Shown here: positions 21,563 to 32,700 of the stretch, piece after piece | How positions within the stretch are numbered: position 1 is the stretch's first letter | How the letters are laid out: the number at the start of each line of letters is the position of its first letter | Origin: Plasmodiophora brassicae | Taxonomy: Eukaryota > Endomyxa: Phytomyxea > Phytomyxea > Plasmodiophorida | Length of the DNA: 64,000 bases | Direction: 5' to 3' | Assembly: GCA_036867785.1 (NCBI GenBank) | Contig: CP145411.1 | Span: forward strand, 186,001 to 250,000 | Translations under genes and position numbers: made by a program | The notes under the pieces: generated by a model | The model's database searches: none | The model's input: only the letters and a program-made list of their open reading frames with translations | Told to the model about the DNA's origin: nothing

Positions 21563-22264
21563 GATAACGTCGGTCCTCGCGAGTAGAGCGCCAACGCTCC
21601 CCTCTGTGACGAACACAGCGACATGATTCAAGAATGTACGCCTTGTTGAGAGTGCGCTGGAACTACCACTCTACATGGTCAGAGCTGGATAGCTGCCATG
21701 GAGAATATGGCGCGCATATGTGAACTTCAATAGCAGTTTGCGAACGTTCTACAGCTACAGAGCTATCAACTGTGTACGGGTGGGTAGCCCGCTATGAATA
21801 CCCTGGCCGACATGATCATGGTGACCTGCCCAGCATCCAGCACTACCATAGGGCACTCTTCCATCCAAAGTACGTCCGGCCGCCATCATCGCAGAACACA
21901 CCGTCTTCGGCATCACGTCGTTCCACGCAACAGGCCCAATTTGCGAACTGAGTTCGTGAATTCTGCGATGTCGATCGGAGCTTCTGAATGGTTACGGGAC
22001 AGATCCCATCAGACCAGGTAGGCCAACATCACTGCGTGAAGGCGGCTCATCTGTGGGACTATCGATGCCGGAAAGCGCTGCCGGCGTTCCATCTCGCGAA
22101 GGCAGGCATTGACGACCCTCGAAACAGGAGCGACACTGAAATCGCTTTTGATGCCGGGCGCGTGTGCTTCCTCTATCATCCCGCTACGCGCGACGTCGTA
22201 TTCTTCGTTCTCGATCCGGACATCAATCGCCGTCCAGGTCCACCTTCGAAGATCTCCATGGCGC
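21563..22264. other. Spacer, no clear gene
   Basis: A plus-strand frame at about 22060-22260 reads like protein (RVCFLYHPATRDVVFFVLD) and could be an upstream exon of the next entry, but I found no splice pair that joins the frames. The rest shows nothing recognisable. Confidence 0.35.
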
Positions 22265-22541
22265 CGCTTTAAAATTCAAGAACGGACGTCGGCCGTTCAT
22301 AGAGCTGTTCGTGTACCTGGCGGCGGACAGTCTCGCCTTCGCGTCCAGGAACCAATCGAAGTCGAGGAACTGGCTGTTACCCGGCGAGTTCAATCAGGTT
22401 CGAACATTCGTGGATGCCGCGATTAGCAGTCTCGACCCAGATGATAGGCAGCCGATTGCGACGCTCATCCAGGAACATGGCACGGAATCTTCAATTAAGG
22501 CCCTTGGTTTGGCCCCGTGGCTTTTACCCGGACGGGGCTAA
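22265..22541 (+). CDS. Hypothetical protein exon, family unknown
   Basis: An open frame of about 90 codons ending at 22541 with protein-like composition (GRRPFIELFVYLAADSL, FNQVRTFVDAAISSLDPDD, GTESSIKALGLAPWLLPG). It ends 114 bases before BBS4. I recognise no family. It is probably the 3' exon of a short gene starting near 22000, or a decaying one. The start and any introns are unresolved. Confidence 0.3.
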
Positions 22542-22654
22542 TTACTGGAAATCATTACCAGAAAGAAGTACGCTGTACCCCACTCGTTGTAGCACAGTGC
22601 ACTGCGCAGCCCAGTGTGCAGTGGGCTGCAGACGTCAGGTACAGGAGGTACTAG

Positions 22655-24381
22655 ATGATGACGGCGTCGGCGCCTGTGGCAGTGTCGCCTGAGGACCCGG
22701 CGGCGTCGTTCGCAGCGACGAAGTTGAATACGCTAGATGAGCTTGCGACGTGGACGAACTGGAAGATCCAGCAGCTGTTCGCGTTGAACGAGTTCGATCA
22801 GTGCCTTACGCTGATTGAGTCTGTTCTTAACGAGTCGAAAGGACAGTCTGAGTTCGCTCTGTACATCAAAGGTGCTGGTTCACTGGGAACATTAGGTACC
22901 TTCTCGTGCTGAGTAAGGGCATGCCAGGCAAAATTATGAAGCACACTGGCCGCATCGACGAAGCACTGGAACTGTTCCAGGCTGCGGCGACGCTTTGCCC
23001 TTCGAATCACCTTAACCTAAAACAGGTCGCTCGGTGCCTCTTTCTGCTGGGAAGGTTCGAAGCGGCGCTGACCGTGTACGAGGAAGCCGAGAAGCTGGGC
23101 GGCGAACAATGGGTGCCGGAGCCTGACCGTTCTTCAGCCTTATTTCTAACTTGCCGTTGTGGACAGGACATTTGGCAGAACAAGGGGCTCTGTCACTGGA
23201 GGATGCGACGGCAACCGGAAGCGCTGGAGTGTTTCCATAGCGCCAACATGATACAGCGGCATGACGCGACCTACCTGCTGATGGGCAAACTGCTCGTAGA
23301 AATGAATGAGTTGCAGAAGGCGATCGCTGTCTATTCGGAAGCCCTCGAGTGCGTCATCGAACACGTAACCTAATTGCCAATGCATCTGATATTTGATCCG
23401 CCAGGTTTTCGCCCGATAACTCTCATCTGTTGACCACGTTGGGACTTTTGTACATGAAGACTGGCGAGAGTTTCAAAGGGTTCGAGAACCTTGGTAACTC
23501 GTTGACGCACGATGCGGGAAACGCTCGCGTATGCAATCGACGGCTGCTTCCAATGCGTGCTGCAGCCACGAGTGGCTAATACGATGCTCAGACGATACTG
23601 GCAGCCGGTTCCATCATCCAAGATCACAATGACACTGAGGTCGCTCTCATCAAATACCGCGTCGCTGCCAAGAAGATCCCAGCGTCCGCTCAGCTGTGGA
23701 ACAACATCGGCATGTGCTTCTATACGAAGCAGAAATACGTCGCCGTATGTTTCCACAGCCCGGGTCCCTTGGCGCCTGTTGACGTGATGCAGGCGACATC
23801 GTGCCTGAAACGGGCATTATACCTGGACCCTTTCGAATGGATCATTTCGTATAACCTCGCCATGACGCACCTGCAGACCCGTCAGTTCGCATCAGCATAC
23901 CACCACTTCAGTGCCAGCATCAATCTTCAACCAGTGCGTGCTTCGGGACGACCGTAGCAGGTCAATCTTCTCAATGTTGAACAGGATAACGCTGCATCGT
24001 ACATGTACCTGGCCATCGCTTTGTCGCATCTCGGAGACGCCGAGAACACCTGCAATGCATTCGCCAAGGCGCTCGAACTCGACAGGTTCGGATTTCGTTC
24101 CGATGCAGTCACCCAATCTTATGATCGGCGCAGTGGAAGCTTCCTCATCAACTTGAATTTCGCAGTCACACTCTTGCAGTTGGGCGACCGGCCGCGATGC
24201 GCTGAACAGTACAATCAGTTCGTCGAGAAGTGGTCACGTCTCGACGAGACGCAGCAGTCAGCGGTAGGTAACATTCGTTGTGTTCAACGAAATCACATAG
24301 TCATTTCATACATGGCAGCACCCTGCTGTCAAGATTCAGAGATCCAAGCTGGAGGCAGCGTTAGGCATTCGACTGGCGTGA
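22655..24381 (+). CDS. BBS4: BBS4, BBSome TPR subunit
   Basis: BBS4 is a TPR subunit of the BBSome, which moves membrane cargo in cilia together with intraflagellar transport. Nine exons join in phase: 22655-22871, 22928-23112, 23167-23348, 23405-23528, 23592-23744, 23793-23933, 23985-24085, 24134-24263 and 24319-24381 (introns 48-63 bases). The product is 431 residues (human 519, longer at the C-terminus). Residue-level agreement with human BBS4 is strong at every joint: [44 protein letters not shown] and [14 protein letters not shown]. Several donors are weak (gtgccg, gttcgg, gtgcgt), which is why an ORF scan breaks this gene up. Its presence argues that the organism builds cilia or flagella. 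Confidence 0.93.
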
Positions 24382-24480
24382 CGAATGCCAGCATTCGTCG
24401 CCAGTTTCTGTTAATAAGTCGACAAGATGGCCACGATGGAACGGGATTAACATCATCGTCTGCCACACAATTGTATTTAT

Positions 24481-25773
24481 TCATGACCTTCCTATTAGCT
24501 CTGGTAGAATCTCGGCGCCAAACTCCCACCGGAATGGTTCCCGACCGGTCGGATGCCAATACGAGGGCGTCATCCACGCCTCCCTGTCGAGGTTGACCAT
24601 AGGCGCGCAGATGAACGTCTTGGGTTTCGGTTCGTGTACCGGGAACGTGCCGATAACTGGCACGGATGTTTCGGCCAAACCTCGAAGCGGGTACCCGAGC
24701 ATTCGCGAGAATACGAACTCCTCGTAGAACACGGTGACGGCCGGGTCAATCAGGATGTTGCCGGGACCGGAATCCCAGACATCCTTGCAGAAGAGGAAGC
24801 ATTCCGAGGCCATACACATGCCATCGGTGCCAGATCGGAACCTGATCCCCCGCGCGAACACGTCGGCGCTGATGACGGTCAGCCCGTTCCAGCAGGAATA
24901 CACAGGGATCGGCAGGCCCGCTTTCAGCCGCTCTATATCGCTGGAACGCTGGAAGTACGGGTAGAACCCGGACACCTCTTGGCCGGCCATGTCGCGTGTC
25001 ACCCAGATGTCATAGAAGAGCATCTTCGAGTCGGGAGTGGCGACGAAATCCATGGCGCACACCATCTCGACCTGGTCGCCCAGCGCGATCCGCTGCGCTA
25101 ACCGGGCAACATCATCGGCGCAGAAGAACTGGAACACATCGTTAGCGTAAACGGGTTCGCATGCACTGTACGCGTCGACACGCACCACGTCGTTGATGAA
25201 GACGACAAAGTCGGCCGCGAATTCGCCATTGTACAATGGCTCCATGACGATATTCCTGACGGTCGCCAGGAAGTCGATCCGATGCTGTTGCTTCCCGCGC
25301 GAGTTCATGTCGGATTTGAGCGCATGCGGGATCCGCCTGGCCGACAGAATCCTTTGAAGGACACGCAACCACTGTGCGGTCGTATCCAGACTACCGCTCT
25401 CGTAGATGGAGACGAACATTCGATCGGGGCCGAGCGCAGACATCAGCCGCTCCAGCTGGGCAATGATCGGCCCGACAACGTTCTCGCTCTCGTGCAGGTT
25501 CAAAGCGAAATAGTATTTGCCGGCGGGCATACCGAGCGTGCCGTTCGGGTATCGACGCGGGCACAAATCGGCCACGGGCACCGGGACGACCCCGTGCCAC
25601 CTCGTCTGTGCAACCTCGTAGTCGAACGACGCGTACAGCAGGACGACCAGGCAGACGAGCGCCGTGCCGATGGCGACTTTGGCGCCGACGTATCGACGGC
25701 CGAGGCGCTGCGCGCGGTCGTAGATGCCGTCCTGGTCCACCCGCGCATAGCCAGCGCGACGCGACCGCAGCAT
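24481..25773 (-). CDS. GT69 mannosyltransferase, CMT1/CAP59-like
   Basis: Type II Golgi-type membrane glycosyltransferase of the family of cryptococcal alpha-1,3-mannosyltransferase CMT1 and CAP59. The single exon gives 430 residues from the ATG at 25773. A signal anchor lies at residues 30-52 (VAIGTALVCLVVLLYASF). Family landmarks are VFINDVV, the likely metal/nucleotide-sugar site, then CAMDF, YDIWVTRD and SCWNGLTVISADVF. In fungi these enzymes use GDP-mannose, and a GDP-mannose pyrophosphorylase lies 2.4 kb away at 28170-29416. A more upstream ATG (26004) would add a basic, low-complexity leader overlapping the divergent promoter and is not favoured. The acceptor is unknown. Confidence 0.85.
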   Translation of the reverse strand: MLRSRRAGYARVDQDGIYDRAQRLGRRYVGAKVAIGTALVCLVVLLYASFDYEVAQTRWHGVVPVPVADLCPRRYPNGTLGMPAGKYYFALNLHESENVVGPIIAQLERLMSALGPDRMFVSIYESGSLDTTAQWLRVLQRILSARRIPHALKSDMNSRGKQQHRIDFLATVRNIVMEPLYNGEFAADFVVFINDVVRVDAYSACEPVYANDVFQFFCADDVARLAQRIALGDQVEMVCAMDFVATPDSKMLFYDIWVTRDMAGQEVSGFYPYFQRSSDIERLKAGLPIPVYSCWNGLTVISADVFARGIRFRSGTDGMCMASECFLFCKDVWDSGPGNILIDPAVTVFYEEFVFSRMLGYPLRGLAETSVPVIGTFPVHEPKPKTFICAPMVNLDREAWMTPSYWHPTGREPFRWEFGAEILPELIGRS

Positions 25774-26149
25774 CCGGCGGTCGCCACGGACTGTGCTGGT
25801 GGACCGCCGCCGACCCCCGCCCCGTGTGCCAGTCGCAGCCCCAGCTCGACCACCACACGTATGCAGGTCGCCCCGCCCGACGCCCGTCTTCGCCCGCACT
25901 TGCCATCGTCGGGTGTCGACCGTCGCGAAACGGGTACACTCGCTGCTCGGGTCGCAAGGGTTGCCGAGGTTGCTGGCCCAGCTCCCGGGCGATATGCCAT
26001 ACATTTACGTCAGCAGACAGGGATCTGGGTTGGCATTGTCACACTTGCCAGAATGGTTTCGTCGTTGCCGTGTGCGCTGTGCACGGGCGCGTTCCATGCC
26101 TTCTTCTGCATCCTGCCGGCAGTCGATCATTTTTGGTGCAGCTTCGCTG
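25774..26149. promoter_or_regulatory. Divergent spacer, GT69 / capping-enzyme homologue
   Basis: 376 bases between two divergent starts. Frames open into it from both sides but read as arginine/proline-rich shadow. No defined motif was recognised. Confidence 0.4.
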
Positions 26150-28096
26150 ATGGCGGAGAGCGCGTCATCGGCGTCGACGGCACCGGCGCCGGCGCGGAAA
26201 CGGAAGCGTGGCGGCGGCGGATGGAAGGCGAACGCGGTGCCGTTTCCGGAAGCGGCAGCGAGGGAGGGGGGTGTGGCGGCGCCGGCGGCTAGCGGGCCAG
26301 CGGGGTTGCCTGGCGACGTGTTTGTCGAGCAGGAGAAAGTGGTCGATGGGGTCGTGTGGGACGCGGCGTCATTCGCCGAGGAGTGGTGCAAGTGGCCGCG
26401 GATGGGGGCGCCCATCCATGGTGCACCTATCATTCCGATGAAGTGCCCGCTGCCCGCCTCGTTCGATGATGTCGTTGCCGATGAGCACAAGTTCAACGCG
26501 GCCATGGCCGTGCGGTATCACCGGTCGAAAGGCGTGTCGATCGGCATGGTCGTCGCGCTTGTCCATTGTCAAGCCAGATCGCACCTGACAGCGTGCGCGC
26601 CCATATCTGACCAATGGACATCCAACGAAGAGCTGCGTAGGCTGGGCGTCACGCTCTGCACGTTGCGTCTGTGCGCAACAGAGTCCTTCGCAAAGGACGA
26701 TTCAAAGATGTACGCTTGGCGGGTGCGTCTTGCTGCATAGCAGTCACTGAGATTTCATGTACCACAGCATTCCATCGGTTGATGAAGTGGCGGCGTTCTG
26801 CAAGGTCGTTTCCGGGTACGTGGAACGGAACCCCGGTCAGCACGTCGCTGTCCATTGCACGAGCGGGTTCAACTGTACCGGGTTCATGACGGTATCCTAC
26901 ATGGTCGAGGTGAATAACTTCTCGGTTCATGCGGCCCTGGAGTCGTTCGCTACCAGTCGTCCTCCTGGCATCTACCTACCTGTTTGGGTTCGTGCTTTGC
27001 TGGTGCGATACGACGATGCTACTGTGAAGGAGTCCGAGCAGGCGGCCAGGCGAATGCTTTCGAATGTAAACCTGCCGTGCTGGGACACCTCTCCTGCCCC
27101 ACCGACGTTCACCATACCAGTTTGTGCTGTGTGCCGTCTGTAGAACGTGCGCTGACGTGATTTTGTTTATCGAAGGCAGCGAGTGGCGGCGATGTGGCTC
27201 CCCGAGTCGTGTTCCCCAAAGGCGACCTTCCTGAAGCGCGCCTCGTTGAGGATCCAGTTGAGCAATCAAAGCTCCGGTCGACGTTCCAGAAACTTGCTGC
27301 CCTGCTGGGACCTGACCCATTCGCGGCGTTCACCCCTCTACGATTTGATGGTACGGGTCAATTCACTTGGCCTATGGCTTACTCAAACTACGGGCAGATG
27401 AGGGATCCGCGAAACGGATCCTACAAGCCGCGCCCCTAGTGACCTGGAGAACGCTCGGCTTCCCTGTCTTCTTCATGATCGCCGGGAAATCGTCATTCAT
27501 GATCACAGTGGATGCCGTCCATGAGCTGCCGAATATGTCGTTCCCAAAGCGAAAGGTTTTGCCTCGGTGCGGGTCGGCCTGAGGTGGTTGCTCACATTTC
27601 GTCCAGAACCCTAACGAGTTACTGGATGGTACTCTACTTGTTGGCGACCTCGTTGTCGACGAAGTATCTGGAGCTGGGAGAACGCCTCGCTTCCTGATAC
27701 TGGACTTGATTGCGTTCGGCGGGCGTCCGTTGCTTGAGCAAATCTCGATTCCAGTAAGCGACGTGCTGTGCACAATGGCCAGACGTGGTACTGATTTGGC
27801 CGGGGGGTCAGAAACGTCTTGAGTGTGCACGTGTCGAAATTGTAGATCCTTCCCGGGTTTGCTCGCATCGGCTCCGTCTGCGCGTGAAGTCCCTCGTCGC
27901 CCTGTCCCATGCTGAGTCCATTGTCACCAAGATCATCCCCACACTCCCGCACAGGCACGATGGGCTGCTCTTCGTCACATCAGCTGGGGCAGGTCACGCA
28001 CGCACCACAGCTCCTCGTGTTTGCGAGTGGATCGAGACGTCGTCGACGATTACTCGACAGGCTGTGCTGGACTTGATCAGGAATATATCATCATAG
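26150..28096 (+). CDS. mRNA capping enzyme homologue with both active sites altered
   Basis: Collinear with metazoan-type bifunctional capping enzymes: N-terminal RNA 5'-triphosphatase (cysteine-phosphatase fold) and C-terminal guanylyltransferase. Exons are 26150-26709, 26768 to about 27124, about 27181-27356, 27398-27555, 27607-27753 and 27812-28096. The P-loop reads HCTSGFNCTGF (HCTHGFNRTGF in human), so the catalytic Arg is Cys (codon 26874-26876). The nucleotidyl motif KxDGxR reads WRTLGFP (27445 on), so the GMP-accepting Lys, the Asp and the Arg are all changed. Motif III aligns as VGD against DGE. PRFLILDLIAF and DGLLF (motif IV) are kept. No motif V (LKWKP) or OB fold follows before the convergent GMPPB gene. 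Six open exons in register argue for a used protein, not a dead gene; the organism presumably has another, active enzyme. The second and third exon borders are approximate. Confidence 0.75.
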
Positions 28097-28169
28097 GTTC
28101 ACCGGACGGAATGCAAGTTGGACATCGTGTATTTCACCGGACGGGTCGGGACCCGAAGGCAGGAAAGAC

Positions 28170-29416
28170 CTACATGATATCCTTGCCGACAGTCTCGTCG
28201 TCCTTAAGGGATTTGTGGGGCGCAACACGAACACCATTCATCAAGGCAACCCCTTCCCCAACGCCGACGTCCTTGCCGAGAACGGTATCGGGACCAATCC
28301 TTGCCCACTTGCCAACTTTGCAATCCCACCCAATGATGGACGATTTGATGCACGCCCCACTGCCGATCTTCGCCCCAGACAGGATAGCGCTACGTACAAT
28401 GCTGACACAGTCGCCAATGACGGTTCCGGGGCCGATGACAACGTCGGGGCCAATCTTGCATCCGGAACCAATCGTTGCGGTAGGGTCAATGATGACATTG
28501 CCGGTAACGGCTGGCGACGACGATAGCAGAGGCGACTTGGCACTTTGCAGCGACGCTAGGTACAGAACTTGACCTCGCAGGTAATCAAGAGGCTGCCCGA
28601 TGTCCATCCAGAATCCAGGCAGGACGAACTGGTACAGGGTTTTGTCGTTCACCATAGCGGGGAACGTCTCACGCTCGATCGACGACGGTACCGGACGGAG
28701 GCGATCCAGAATAGCACGGTTGAAGACATATATCCTACACGACCAATGATCAGGATGCGATCCCTAACGGTCTTGACGACGATGGTACCCTGCATTGATT
28801 TTGTCGCCGACAAACTCGGTCGGCTTCTCGACGAAGCGTTCGATTCGGCCAGTAGGTTCCGCGACCACAACGCCGTACTTGGAAGGGTCTGACACCTTCG
28901 TGACGACAATGGTTCCCTCTTTGCCATGCGACATGTGGAACTTGAGGAGGGCCTCGAACGGGAAGTCGCAGATCACATCGCTATTCAGGACAAAGAACGG
29001 ATCTGGACCATCCAAATGACGACGCGCCAAGGCCAGCGGCCCCGCTAGCATGGCCATTAACATTCATCTTAGGCAGGGTGCTGTAATTGTTACCTGTCCC
29101 TAACGGCTCGTCTTCTTTGGACGTAATGATCTTGATCCCCAACTGACGAGGTGCACTAAGACAATGCGATTCCGTCGTCGTCCGTTGCAGACGGCGTTAC
29201 CTGCTTCGATCGTTCACGAAGGTACTCCTCCATGACATCGGACTGGTACGAAACGGCAAGAACGACCTCGGTGACGCCGACTTTGACGAGCGCCTCGATC
29301 TGGTGCATCACGATCGCCTTGTTGGCGAACGGCACCAGTGGTTTCGGAGCATCGAACGTCAGCGGTCGCAGACGCGTCCCGTATCCGCCCACGAGAATCA
29401 GGGCCTTGCATGGCAT
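28170..29416 (-). CDS. GMPPB: GDP-mannose pyrophosphorylase (mannose-1-phosphate guanylyltransferase beta)
   Basis: Makes GDP-mannose from mannose-1-phosphate and GTP in the cytosol, the donor for N-glycans, GPI anchors and the neighbouring GT69 enzyme. Four exons in phase (29416-29201, 29142-29094, 29044-28789, 28734-28170; introns 58, 49 and 54 bases) give 361 residues, against 360 in human GMPPB. The signature [15 protein letters not shown] near the N-terminus is followed by [18 protein letters not shown], and the left-handed beta-helix hexapeptide repeats at 28200-28540, ending in the usual -IM. The start at 29416 ([11 protein letters not shown]) fits the family; an in-frame ATG ten codons upstream is possible. 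It converges with the capping-enzyme homologue. Confidence 0.95.
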
Positions 29417-29717
29417 CGTGAATGGACCCTCGCGACCGGCCACACCCATTGACTTTGAGTCCGCCGTCCGAACCGTCCCCGGCGCTATCCCAAAATTAAA
29501 CGAGACGGTCGCAGGCAAAAAGGCGATCACGCTGCAAAATGGTGTTGTGTGAGTTGTGACTTGTGAACCTCATCGAAACGTTGCGTTTTCCAAATATAGA
29601 ATCGGTTGATGCTAAATACAGTCGAAGCTGGAGCTGGGCCGGAATTAGACTGGCAGCTATAACTTCGCAGTCTCCCCAGCAAACGGGAGATTCGCTCAAG
29701 GCGACGCTGACCTGGAC
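29417..29717. promoter_or_regulatory. Divergent spacer, GMPPB / ABC1-like gene
   Basis: 301 bases between two divergent starts; no recognisable motif or coding exon. Confidence 0.4.
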
Positions 29718-32700
29718 ATGTCGCGCGAGGCGGCGGGCGTCATCGCGGCGATCGCTGTCACCGTCGTCGTCGTCGCCGTCGTCGTTATCTGTGTGCCCAG
29801 CTGGGAGGCGGCCGAGCCGGCACCGCCTGCCGAATTACCCGAGGTTCGCGCGCCCGTCCGGAAGCCCTGGCTCGGTAAGAAGAACTCGGCCGCCCGTGCC
29901 CTGTGGACGGCGGCGAGCCTCGGGGCGACATTCGTCGCTGTCCACAAGGCCCTCACCCCGTATCGGCCTGAACGACACGTGCTCCTGCCGGCAATGGCGG
30001 CCAGCGAGTCCACCCTGAAGGTCTCGATACCTGAATCGAACGCAGTGCCCGCCCGCATGTCGACCTGGCGTAAGGTGACGAGTTCGGCCATGGTCGCTGG
30101 CCAGTACATCAAAGGTGATTTGAGCATGGAGCGGAACCTGCTGGCTGGCATTGCATCAGCGGCCGCTTGGGCCTTCGCGAGGAACGACGTTGCACCGAAA
30201 ATGATGTCGGCGGCTGCGTCCGCTGTTACGTCGGCTGCCAACCAGTCGCTGCCGTTCGCCAGTGACCTGAAGAACCTCCTGGACCTGATCAGCATCAGGC
30301 CGTTCGATTACATGGCCATCGTGGACATGGTTGTGTCCAGTGACGACGTTAACGGATGCCTCCTGATGGCCTACCGAATGGACCCTCCGCCCATTGTCAC
30401 CGTAGAAGACTGCTTCTCAATATTGGACGCGCCCGTCCACCCTTCCTTGTCCGTCGTCGTCGTCGTCGTCCCGATGCCCGTGGTGATGCTCACTGACGTC
30501 TGCCTGTCGCTCAGTTTCGTGGAGAATGACGACAACCGGATCGCGATGGAGAAGCAGCTCAGCGTCCTGCGACAGCGATGGCCTCGGGGACACCACTCGG
30601 GGACCTGTGTCATGCGCTCGATCTATCGCTCGATGACGTATGTATTGTACCTGTCCGACGCCCGTGTCGGCACGTGTGCTGACATCTCCGAATGGCACAG
30701 GGTGAACCCGTTGCTGATCGACAGGAATCTCCCCAACCTGAGGTTCGTGCTGAAATCAACACACCTTGTCGAAGACGATTTCGTGGGCGCCAACGGCAAA
30801 CCGGTCGTCTTCTATGCCGTCCGGGACGCCATGTACGCTGCTCGTGCACTGCTCGGTTTCGCCGTTGCCTGACGCGTGCGTCTTTGCAATAACAGAGACG
30901 ACTGGGTGCATGCCGAGCTCCATCTGCCCGCCATCCGGGAGCTGGTGTCCCACCACCTAGCTCTGGTCGACGACAGCATCGCCGCGATGATCGCCAGGGA
31001 AGCCAGGTCGGCCGGGTACTCGCTGCGCTCTCGCCCCCCCCCCGGGAACACTGAATGCGCTGTGGTAATAGTTACGAGGACGACCCCGGACGGGTCCGGT
31101 TCCTGCAGGACCTTCTGCATGCGGTCCTGGGTGGTAGTGCCGTCCGCGTTTCAGGTGCGAGTCGACGATCCATGGCCGACTTGCTGGTGCACGGTGCCAG
31201 GTACCACCAGCGCGCTCTGTGGGGTTGGTACCCACGTCGCTGACCGCTTGTATATTCGAATGTAGGAAGCACGACGCCAAGAGCGAGCTCGCGCAACTGA
31301 AAGCGTCGATGGCCACGAGGTTGACTGGCGCGCATGCTGTTGTACCTGAACGGGTCTCAGACGACGAGATCGAAACCGCCAATCGACTTCGCCAGTACGC
31401 GTCCCGCGTCGTCGGCTGCCTCGGCCTGGGCGACCCAGAGGGATGCTGGGGCAAGTGTCTTCCAAACCGCCCAACGGATATCTACCTTCCTGATCGCGAC
31501 ATCGGGGACATTGCTGACGGCTTTCAGGGCATTCTCGACGTTGCTTCCGACATGCGAGGCATTCTGTCTGATGTCCTTCACGCTGACGCCAACCGTCCCA
31601 TGCGAAGCGTTCTGTCCAAAGTCATCCACATTGCAGGTAGTCCCGAGATCAACGTCGTTGGGCTTCGCCAGGCTGTAGAAGAGCTGGACCTGGGCCATGT
31701 CATCCTGCCGACCGCGTCCCAGCGACGCATCCTGCACGTTGATGCCAGCGGCGGCGAGCACGGCACCGAATGGATCGCCAAACGTCGCAAGGAGGCGCGT
31801 CTGGTGACGGACAAGACCCAGTTCCACGTCCATTACCTCGACGAGGACAACATGGGCGAACGGTACCGCGTCCTGGGTGCGTTCGACCTGCTCGTCACCA
31901 GCAGCTATGCGTTGGCCGATCTCGCCGGTCCTCACCTGGCCCTAAAGGCGCGTATCACGTCCGCGTTCCTGCGCTTACCACTGAACGCAGCACCTGTCGT
32001 CGTCGTGGAGGCCGCTGCCATGGCTGCTGGCCCCATCCTGCAGAAGGTGTTCCAGGAATACGCGACACGATTCGAATCCGCCCTCATGGCCGCCCGGGCG
32101 CGGTCGTTCCTCACCGACATTCACCCAATGACCGACGACGAACTCGCTGACCAGCTGCAGGCCTCGTTTCCCAGCCGCGCTATCGATGACCTGTTACCCG
32201 GGTTCAACCACACCAGCCCGTCGGCAGCGTCTATCGGTAAGGCGGGATGACAATTCAGGGCTCTCCGACCGCCTTGCTGAAACGAATGTGCAGCCGAAGG
32301 ACATATCACCGGGTACAGGAAGGCTCTAACGGAGCCGCCGGTGCGGGCGTGGGCCAAGATCAGGCGCCATGGCATCGATCAGCGGTACCTGGTCGAGCAA
32401 TCCCTGGTGGAAGCGATCCGGACGATGGAGCAACGTGGCGTGCCGCGTCAGAGTTCGGGAGCGAGGGCGCTGGAGTCGCTGGCGCAGCGTGTCACCATGG
32501 ACCTGGACTTTGCCGGCGAGACCGACAGCATTCGCCTGGCCGGGCGCGTGTTCGGCGACATGGCAGGCATCGAGATCCCTCAGGTGCTGCACAACGACGC
32601 CAACGTGATCGTGATGACGCTCGCACCCGGCGCGACGTTATCGAAATGGGTACGCGACCCGACTCTGCGCGGCGCCGACGTCTGCGCCAGGAACGACCTG

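Noticed and set aside
22390-22410. GGTTCGAA string resembling a tRNA B box
   Set aside because: No A box or cloverleaf arms around it; similar strings elsewhere in the window also lack tRNA structure.
23934-23960. 27-base intron in BBS4
   Set aside because: Too short; the acceptor at 23984 gives a 51-base intron and a better match to BBS4.
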